Assembly (NCBI GenBank): GCA_038101125.1
Contig: JAYNVZ010000031.1
Location: 1 to 11,532 of the forward strand
Direction: 5' to 3'
Source of the DNA: GCA-2698665 sp038101125
GTDB taxonomy: Bacteria > Pseudomonadota > Gammaproteobacteria > GCA-002705445 > GCA-002716945
Length of the DNA: 11,532 nt
Shown: positions 6,145-11,532 of the stretch, in pieces
Layout: each line of letters begins with the position of its first letter
Numbering within the stretch: the first letter of the stretch is position 1
Notes under the pieces: generated by a model
Told to the model about the DNA's origin: nothing
What the model saw: the letters and a program-made list of their open reading frames with translations, nothing else
The model's database searches: none
Translations under genes and position numbers: made by a program

Positions 6145-7587
6145 ATGATACTTGATTATAAAAAAATAGGTTCAATTACTTCACTGACATCTGGTGTGTC
6201 CTGGAATTCATCTAAAATGGAGCAAGAAGTAACAAAAAGAGCATCTTTTTTAATTAGCCAGAATATTTCTTCAGAAGATAAAATTGTAATATTTCATGGT
6301 GGTGAACCTGAATTCTTTGCGGATTTATTCTCAATCTGGAGTATTGGCGCATGTGCTATCTGTCTAAATCCTAAAACAACTATCAATGAGTTTAAAAATA
6401 TATATGAATTTGTTAACCCGGAGGCAATTTTAGTAATTGATAAATCTCTAGAAGAGTTAGGCGATTCATATAACATATTCGACTTATCAAAGATTGAAAA
6501 TGTAGAAACTAAATCATATAACTCTAAAGATATTAGCATGAATAATGATGCTCTAATTTTATTTACTTCCGGTACAACAGGAATACCAAAAGGAGTTGTG
6601 CATTCATATAAAAGTCTCGCAGCGAGACTCAAGCATAATTTAGAAAATATTCCAAAGGATAATCTTGAAAACTCCTTATGTTTACTGCCAATGCATTTTG
6701 GTCATGGCTTAATAGGTAATTGTCTCACACCTCTTGCATCAGAACAGAACTTATTCATTGCGTCTGGTAATGATCTAAAAAATATTTCTTCATTAGGTGA
6801 TATCATTGATACACATGAGATATCTTTTTTGAGTTCAGTGCCGTCTCTTTGGAAATTAATATTCAAGTTAAGTAAAAAACCAATCAAAAAAACTCTTAAA
6901 AGGATCCATGTTGGATCAGCCCCCTTATCGAAACAAGTATGGAATAATATCGCTACATGGTCATCTATGAATAATGTTGTGAATATGTATGGAATAACAG
7001 AGACTGCTAACTGGATATCTGGTGCTTCATCAGATGAATATGAGCCACAAGATGGATTAATAGGAAAAATGTGGGGTGGGGCAGCCTATGTATTAGGTGA
7101 TGATGGAAAAATAAATAAAAGCGGCAAAGGAGTGATACTTTTGGATACACCTTCTCAAATGAAAGGCTATTTTAAATTAGACAATATAACAGATGAATTT
7201 ATGCATGATAAACTCTTTGTTACTGGTGATATCGGTACAATAGATGAAGATGGCACAATTACAATTACAGGCAGAGAAAAATTTGAAATAAATCGAGCTG
7301 GAATGAAAATAAACCCTGAAGATCTAGATTTACTACTGGAAGGACATGACTCTGTTGATGAGGCTTGTGCCTTTGCAATTAAAGATGAATTATTTGGAGA
7401 GGTTCCTGGTATAGCAATTAAAATTAATGATAAAATAAAAGAAAGGGAACTCAAAGCATGGTGTGCAACAAAAATTATAGCTGAAAAAATTCCATCAAAA
7501 TGGTTTGTGGTTGATGAAATACCAAAAAATGATAGAGGAAAAGTTGATAGATTGCTTGTCGCAAAGAGATGTTTAAATGAAAATTAA
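6145..7587 (+). CDS. AMP-forming acyl/amino-acid ligase (ANL superfamily)
   Basis: This adenylating enzyme activates a carboxylic acid with ATP and passes it to a thiol, either CoA or a carrier protein. The core motifs are intact: the P-loop LFTSGTTGIPKGV (139-151), MYGITET (281-287), TGD (360-362), the hinge and A8 region GREKFEINRAGMKINPEDLD (376-395) and PKNDRGKVDR (460-469), with the catalytic lysine at 466. At 480 residues it is on the short side for the superfamily. A stand-alone acyl carrier protein two genes downstream makes acyl-ACP loading the natural guess, as proposed for the Campylobacter jejuni amino-acid-activating enzyme and ACP pair in the flagellar glycosylation locus. The substrate pocket cannot be decoded by eye. 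It is first in its operon, with only a weak AAGATAG Shine-Dalgarno. The next gene lies in the same frame just after its TAA. Confidence 0.85.
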   Translation: MILDYKKIGSITSLTSGVSWNSSKMEQEVTKRASFLISQNISSEDKIVIFHGGEPEFFADLFSIWSIGACAICLNPKTTINEFKNIYEFVNPEAILVIDKSLEELGDSYNIFDLSKIENVETKSYNSKDISMNNDALILFTSGTTGIPKGVVHSYKSLAARLKHNLENIPKDNLENSLCLLPMHFGHGLIGNCLTPLASEQNLFIASGNDLKNISSLGDIIDTHEISFLSSVPSLWKLIFKLSKKPIKKTLKRIHVGSAPLSKQVWNNIATWSSMNNVVNMYGITETANWISGASSDEYEPQDGLIGKMWGGAAYVLGDDGKINKSGKGVILLDTPSQMKGYFKLDNITDEFMHDKLFVTGDIGTIDEDGTITITGREKFEINRAGMKINPEDLDLLLEGHDSVDEACAFAIKDELFGEVPGIAIKINDKIKERELKAWCATKIIAEKIPSKWFVVDEIPKNDRGKVDRLLVAKRCLNEN

Positions 7588-7596
7588 GATCTAGTA

Positions 7597-8097
7597 ATGC
7601 CTCTAGATCCAACTAATATTGATCCAGCATATATTGAGTGGCTAAATAATCCAGAGATCACAAAATATTTAGATATTGAGCCTGGCTTTCAACATACAGA
7701 AGATACAATAAGAGAATATATATCAAGTCGAGATAATATTAATAGTTTTATATTTGGTATCTACACAAAAAAAAATAAGCTCATTGGAACACATGCTCTT
7801 AAGTATAGGGCAGATGAAGGTATAGGTGAATTAGGTGTTATGATTGGTGATTTTGACTATTGGGGAAAAGGTGTTCCTCTTGAATCAAGATCAGCTATAT
7901 TGGATTGGTTCTTCGAGTATTTTGATGCCAAAGAAATGATAGCTGGTGCATATTCGCAAAATTTCCCTGCTATCTATAACTTCAAACGACAAAACTGGAA
8001 AATGTATCGCATCGATGAAAATTATAAATTGATTGATGGAAAAAGCGTTGATTTTGTTAACTATTCTATGTCAAAGGATCAGTGGAATGGTGCATAA
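7597..8097 (+). CDS. GNAT-family N-acyltransferase, 5' end possibly frameshifted
   Basis: The start of the protein (IDPAYIEWLNNPEITKYL) is the hallmark of the Acetyltransf_3/RimJ-like GNAT group found in nonulosonic and amino-sugar loci. Further along are KLIGTHALKY (beta 4), then GELGVMIGDFDYWGKG (about 77-92), where the acyl donor should bind, and NFPAIYNFKRQNWKMY near residues 123-138. With an acyl carrier protein next door it may use acyl-ACP or acyl-CoA to acylate a sugar amine. The N-terminus looks short: the first beta strand begins right at MPL. An ATG at 7577-7579, overlapping the ligase end by 11 bases, encodes MKIKI before a stop; adding one base near 7588-7590 would read MKIK-x-LVMPLDPTNI, a normal GNAT start. 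The true gene may therefore begin at 7577 with an indel present here. Confidence 0.8.
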   Translation: MPLDPTNIDPAYIEWLNNPEITKYLDIEPGFQHTEDTIREYISSRDNINSFIFGIYTKKNKLIGTHALKYRADEGIGELGVMIGDFDYWGKGVPLESRSAILDWFFEYFDAKEMIAGAYSQNFPAIYNFKRQNWKMYRIDENYKLIDGKSVDFVNYSMSKDQWNGA

Positions 8098-8305
8098 TAT
8101 AGGGAAGGAAGTCCTCTCATTTTGTCTAGATATTGATATTAATGAAATAAAAGATGACGCAAACATGTATAATCTCATTGAGTGGGATAGCTTAAGTCAT
8201 ATCAAAATAGTTTTAGAAATTGAAGAAAGACTTCAGCGTGAGTTAAATACCGAAGAGATCATAGAAATTAGTGATTTAGAGAGTATTAATAAACTATTTA
8301 CATGA
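8087..8305 (+). CDS. Stand-alone acyl carrier protein, 72 aa
   Basis: A small acidic carrier protein with the phosphopantetheine attachment motif EWDSLSHIKIV, with Ser35 as the predicted modified residue, followed by the usual helix III and IV pattern (IEERLQRELNTEEIIEISDLESI). It would carry the acid activated by the upstream ligase as a thioester for the GNAT enzyme. I chose ATG 8087 because it has AAAGGA (8073-8078) about 8 bases upstream and gives a normal 72-residue carrier; an in-frame ATG at 8033 would add 18 unrelated residues lying inside the GNAT gene. It overlaps the GNAT end by 11 bases, so translation is probably coupled. It resembles the specialised carriers of sugar-modification loci more than the fatty-acid AcpP, which has a DSLDTVE core. 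Confidence 0.9.
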   Translation: MVHNIGKEVLSFCLDIDINEIKDDANMYNLIEWDSLSHIKIVLEIEERLQRELNTEEIIEISDLESINKLFT

Positions 8306-8318
8306 GAGATAATGTTGT

Positions 8319-9179
8319 ATGACAGATAATAAAGATAAGAGAATATATGGGCAACTTTTAAAGACAAGGTTAGAATCTAATAAAATACTTCCTATGATCG
8401 GAGTTTATGATGTTTTCTCTGCTGCGCTAGTTGCTGATAAGTTTGAAGCTATATTTTGTAGTGGTTATGGATTTTCAGCTAGCTTTTATGGTTTACCTGA
8501 TGAAGGTTTCATTACTTGGAATGATATGCTCGCATATGTTGCCAGACTTAGAGCTATTTTAGATGATACACATATTATTGTTGATATAGACGATGGATAT
8601 GGCGATCCTACTATAGCTTCAATTGCCACAAAAAGATTGGAACAAGTTGGAGCTTCGGCTGTAATTCTTGAGGATCAGAGACGACCTAAAAAATGTGGAC
8701 ATCTTCAAGGAAAAGAAATCTTAGACATAAATGAGTATAAAGAAAGATTGTCAGCCATTTTAGAAGTAAAAAAAGATTTATATATAATAGCGAGAACAGA
8801 TTCAAATGATTTTGAAGACTCTTTAAAAAGAGTGCAGGAGTACTCACACTTGGGTGCTGATGCAATTTTGGTTGAGGGCATAAAAAGTCATGATCAAATC
8901 CCAGTTATAAGAGAAGCGGTCTCTAAAGATACAGCGATTGTTGTTAATTTAATTGGAGGTGGAAAAACAGCTCCAATTAACCTAAGCAAATTACATGAAT
9001 ATGGTGTTAACATAGTGAATTATTCGACGCCATGTTTATTTGCAGCACATGGAGCTATCAATAAATCATTAGATAAGCTGCTTCTTAATGATGGAATGTT
9101 AAAAGTTGAAGATAATGATATTACTTTAAATGAAAACAATTCATTTTTAAAAAAACTAATCAATAAAAATAATGACTAA
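8319..9179 (+). CDS. Isocitrate lyase/PEP mutase superfamily C-C lyase (KKCGH type)
   Basis: A 286-residue TIM-barrel enzyme of the isocitrate lyase/PEP mutase superfamily. Landmarks are GVYDVFSA (28-35), CSGYGFSASFYGLPDEGF (47-64), VDIDDGYGDP (88-97), ILEDQRRPKKCGH (116-128) and ARTDS (158-162). KKCGH with Cys126 is the catalytic signature of the lyases (isocitrate, 2-methylisocitrate, 2,3-dimethylmalate). PEP mutases and phosphonopyruvate hydrolases carry EDK...NS or TS there instead, so phosphonate synthesis is unlikely. The metal-site loop, usually DTGYGN, reads DDGYGD. The length fits the short lyases (about 280-300) rather than true isocitrate lyases (over 400). It lies 13 bases after the carrier protein with GAGAG upstream, in an acyl-transfer operon, so it may make or cleave the acid loaded on the carrier. 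The substrate is unknown; a housekeeping methylisocitrate lyase is possible, but no other methylcitrate gene is present. Confidence 0.82.
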   Translation: MTDNKDKRIYGQLLKTRLESNKILPMIGVYDVFSAALVADKFEAIFCSGYGFSASFYGLPDEGFITWNDMLAYVARLRAILDDTHIIVDIDDGYGDPTIASIATKRLEQVGASAVILEDQRRPKKCGHLQGKEILDINEYKERLSAILEVKKDLYIIARTDSNDFEDSLKRVQEYSHLGADAILVEGIKSHDQIPVIREAVSKDTAIVVNLIGGGKTAPINLSKLHEYGVNIVNYSTPCLFAAHGAINKSLDKLLLNDGMLKVEDNDITLNENNSFLKKLINKNND

Positions 9180-10848
9180 AAATGCAATTCTAGGTGTCTC
9201 TCATCTAGATGTATCTAAAAAAGGTTTATTAGAAACCTCATCGTTAAAAAATTATGAATTTATATCATTAAATTATTCAAACTATGTATCAGATGATACA
9301 TTTCATAAATACATTAATCACCAAATTATAAAATCCCCAAAGCTTCAAGATTTACCAAAGAAATTATCATGTTCATGGTATAGAGATAAGAATGGTATTG
9401 ATAACTACATGTATGGTTTTTCATTCGGGATAGCATTACAGCGTCGTTTATCTATCATACTTGCCGATTCAATTAAATATTTTTTAGCCTTTAAAGAATT
9501 AGATAAAGAATATAATAATATATTTGTGCCTGAAAATAATCATGAAATGTTGAATATCATCCAAGAATCATTTCAAAACTTTTCTAATCAAGATTATTAT
9601 TCTGATGAGTTCAATGAAATTACTTCTATATTGAATGGAAGAGGGCTAATATCAGATTATCCTATAAATAAACTCTCGCCACTAATGTTTAGATTGCAAA
9701 ACTTTTTTATGATTAATAAGAAGAATAAGATTTTAGTATTTCCTGATTGGACATACTCTCATCATCATCATGATAACTATTTACATCAAAATTCAAAAAA
9801 TATAAACACAGGGTTCTACTTTAGAAAACATGATTATGACCATAAACTGCTTAGAGATAGTTTGCCATCAAATTTAAAGTTTAACTATGATTGTCTAATG
9901 GAGATTGATAATAATGATTTATCCATTGAAGATAAAGATAAGTTACAAGTCATTTTTTCTAAACTAATTTCACTAGAGTATGAAAAGACTATAGACAGCT
10001 TATGTAGAACATATCTTGTATTTGAAGACTTGCTTACATCCTATATGCCTAGTCAAATAATTTGCCCTACACTAAATCATCCATGGCATACAATTATTGC
10101 TGAGATAGCTAGAAAATATAACATTAAAACTAATGTTGTTCTTGATGGTTATGCTACATTTATTGATGAGAATTACTATTCCAAAGATGCGCATAATGAT
10201 AAGTATTTGTTTGATAATTATGTTTTTACAGGATCTTTATCAAAAGAACTTACATGTAAGTATTTTCCAGATATTGAAGGTGATCTAATCAAGCCACCTT
10301 TGATAAACCTTATAACTTCAAATAATGACAAAGATGATATTGATTATGATGCATTAATTATGATGCCTTATCCATGGTCGGGGAATCCAAATTCCTGTTA
10401 TGACCAAAGATATAAATATATTTTAGAGGTAATTAAACTTTTAACTGAATTAAGTTATTCAAATATATCTATAAAAATCAAGAAATCAAAAAACATATCA
10501 GTTTCAAATGAAGAAAAAAAGCTATATGAAATTATTGAAAAAAATAATTATAAAAATATAAAAATTATAAGTGGAGATCTCAATGAAATAATCCATAAAA
10601 CTAAATTAATTATTGGTCAAGCAGGAACATCACTTATAGAGTCTAATATAGCTAAAGTACCTTTTTTTATTTACGAACCAGTATACATAGGTCTTTCAAA
10701 TGAAAATATTGATAGATCAGTATTTGCTAACACTTACTTTGCAAGAGAGCTAAGCGTGCTAAGTAAAAACATAGAAGAAAATAAAACATCAGTATTGGAC
10801 GTAAATAAACTTAATGATGGTCCGGATCTAACAGAGATAATTACTTAA
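9172..10848 (+). CDS. Large GT-B-like protein, candidate surface-glycan glycosyltransferase
   Basis: A 558-residue soluble protein that I cannot place in a named family. The C-terminal part looks like the nucleotide-binding half of a GT-B glycosyltransferase: DALIMMPYPWSG (about 393-404), repeated beta-alpha units (NISIKIKKSK, NIKIISGD), then LIIGQAGTSLIESNIAKVPF (479-498), the Gly/Ser-rich loop and acidic helix typical of polysaccharide glycosyltransferases. The middle has IICPTLNHPWHTIIAEIARKY (296-316) followed by VVLDGYAT, like the inter-domain part of such enzymes. The N-terminal 180 residues match nothing I know. A histidine cluster, SHHHHD (196-201), may bind metal. There is no signal peptide or membrane segment. 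It overlaps the lyase gene by 8 bases and ends 2 bases before the convergent methyltransferase. Transfer of the nonulosonic acid or of a glycan containing it is a reasonable guess only. Confidence 0.65.
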   Translation: MTKNAILGVSHLDVSKKGLLETSSLKNYEFISLNYSNYVSDDTFHKYINHQIIKSPKLQDLPKKLSCSWYRDKNGIDNYMYGFSFGIALQRRLSIILADSIKYFLAFKELDKEYNNIFVPENNHEMLNIIQESFQNFSNQDYYSDEFNEITSILNGRGLISDYPINKLSPLMFRLQNFFMINKKNKILVFPDWTYSHHHHDNYLHQNSKNINTGFYFRKHDYDHKLLRDSLPSNLKFNYDCLMEIDNNDLSIEDKDKLQVIFSKLISLEYEKTIDSLCRTYLVFEDLLTSYMPSQIICPTLNHPWHTIIAEIARKYNIKTNVVLDGYATFIDENYYSKDAHNDKYLFDNYVFTGSLSKELTCKYFPDIEGDLIKPPLINLITSNNDKDDIDYDALIMMPYPWSGNPNSCYDQRYKYILEVIKLLTELSYSNISIKIKKSKNISVSNEEKKLYEIIEKNNYKNIKIISGDLNEIIHKTKLIIGQAGTSLIESNIAKVPFFIYEPVYIGLSNENIDRSVFANTYFARELSVLSKNIEENKTSVLDVNKLNDGPDLTEIIT

Positions 10849-10850
10849 TA

Positions 10851-11532
10851 TCATGGATTGTATTTTGGTTTTCTAATAATCCTAATTATATTTAAAATAA
10901 ACTTAGGGAGAATTTGTCTTATCTTGCTAAATATATTAAATCTCAATCGTTTTTTTTCTGCCTCAACTAAATCGTTTTTTACAGCCAGAAAATTATTTTT
11001 TATTTCTTTTTTTACAATACCTGTGTATCTAAAAATACCCCTTATCTCGCTATCAAGATAAACTTTTTCAAATCCATGTCTTTGCATTATATCTTCAAAT
11101 ACATAGGAGGTAAAATAATACATATGTGGTACATAAATATCCCCTAATACATCTGCATCGCGTCTACCTAGTTTCAAACTATCAATACCCGGGAATTCTA
11201 TATATGTTAAAGTTTTGTTCTTTTTTTGTATCTTTATAAGATTGTCAATTTCTCTCTTAAAATTATTCCAATGCTCTACTACATGCGATAAGATAATTAC
11301 GTCAGGTTTTAAGTCAACTTCGCTCAAGCCTCCTTCAATTACTTTCATTCCTTTTTTTTCTGCATAATCTAAATATGGTTTAAAGTAATCAGCTAAAACT
11401 ACTTTGTGATCTCTCTGAAAATGCCCTAAGAGTCCGCCGATACGACCACCAATATCAATTATAGTTTTCTTTTCGGAAGAAGAATCTATATACTTTTTTC
11501 CTTAGATAAAACCTCATCTCCATTATGAAATA
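10851..11532 (-). CDS. SAM methyltransferase, 5' end beyond window, apparent frameshift
   Basis: The minus-strand frame ending at 10851 encodes a class I methyltransferase lacking its start. Above the first ATG (11348-11346) the frame continues with strong homology-type sequence to 11501: TIIDIGGRIGGLLGHF (motif I) and VVLADY (end of beta 2), then VIILSHVVEHW (motif IV region), LTYIEFPG and a basic, hydrophobic tail. No ATG, GTG or TTG lies between the in-frame stop at 11504-11502 and motif I, so 11348 is not the real start. The neighbouring frame from 11530 reads FHNGDEVLSKEK and meets this one at an A6 tract (T6 at 11494-11499 on the plus strand). One more A would give SKEKKYIDSSSEKKTIIDIGG without interruption. 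The gene is thus either broken, phase-variable or carries a base error. It probably methylates a glycan component and is convergent with the 9172-10848 gene. Confidence 0.7.

Noticed and set aside
6613..6629. Perfect 7-base inverted repeat with a 3-base loop (AGTCTCG-CAG-CGAGACT)
   Set aside because: It lies inside the ligase coding sequence, has no T run after it and is explained by the SLAARL codons; no role can be supported.
6294..7454. Three minus-strand open frames (6294-6632, 6702-6887, 7167-7454) inside the ligase gene
   Set aside because: All are antisense to conserved ligase motifs and their low-complexity Ser/Ile-rich translations are typical of shadows.
8319..9179. PEP mutase and phosphonate biosynthesis
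   Set aside because: The EDK...NS signature is absent, KKCGH is present instead, and there is no phosphonopyruvate decarboxylase or AEP transaminase nearby.
10858..11061. 67-codon plus-strand hydrophobic open frame
   Set aside because: It is antisense to the lysine-rich tail of the methyltransferase, which explains its Phe/Leu/Ile-rich translation.
1..11532. CRISPR arrays, tRNA or rRNA genes, insertion sequences, integrase or attachment sites
   Set aside because: I saw no regularly spaced repeats, no cloverleaf or CCA-type ends, no transposase or integrase motifs and no long terminal repeats.

Overview
The window is strongly AT-rich (about 30% G+C by eye), with lysine-, asparagine- and isoleucine-rich proteins, packed genes and gaps of a few bases between genes. 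It uses standard bacterial starts and stops. It looks like a Gram-negative bacterium with a streamlined genome, and a marine planktonic lineage (SAR86-like Gammaproteobacteria or similar) would fit. No ribosomal or other marker gene is present, so this placement is inference.

Layout. (1) Positions 1-697 look like chromosomal backbone: the tail of an unidentified plus-strand gene meets, tail to tail, a minus-strand pair made of a small four-cysteine DUF2256 protein and a 153-residue unknown. (2) Positions 698-1072 are mostly non-coding and hold a possible 37-residue membrane peptide and a good sigma70-type promoter with two AT-rich dyads. (3) Positions 1073-5134 form a tight plus-strand operon for a nonulosonic (sialic-acid-like) sugar, most likely of the legionaminic acid type: LegC-type aminotransferase, NeuC/LegG hydrolysing 2-epimerase, NeuB/LegI synthase and a NeuD/PglD-type hexapeptide acyltransferase. 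(4) A minus-strand SAM methyltransferase (5121-5879) separates this from (5) a second plus-strand operon, 6145-10848: an AMP-forming acyl ligase, a GNAT acyltransferase, a stand-alone acyl carrier protein, an isocitrate-lyase-superfamily lyase and a large GT-B-like protein. (6) The window ends in a second minus-strand methyltransferase, cut by the edge and apparently broken by a one-base frameshift in an A6 tract.

Working model. Region 3 makes the nonulosonic acid. The 4,6-dehydratase (LegB) and CMP-transferase (LegF/NeuA) that the pathway needs are not in the window. Region 5 reads as a dedicated acyl-decoration pathway: the lyase supplies or shapes a small acid, the ligase activates it and loads it on the carrier protein, and the GNAT enzyme moves it to a sugar amine or hydroxyl. 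The methyltransferases may methylate the sugar or its acyl group, and the large protein at 9172-10848 is a candidate glycosyltransferase. A related kit (GNAT, carrier protein, amino-acid-activating enzyme, methyltransferase) is known in the Campylobacter jejuni flagellar glycosylation locus. The lyase is the unusual part here. Together the window looks like the left end of a variable surface-glycan or glycoprotein island next to backbone genes.
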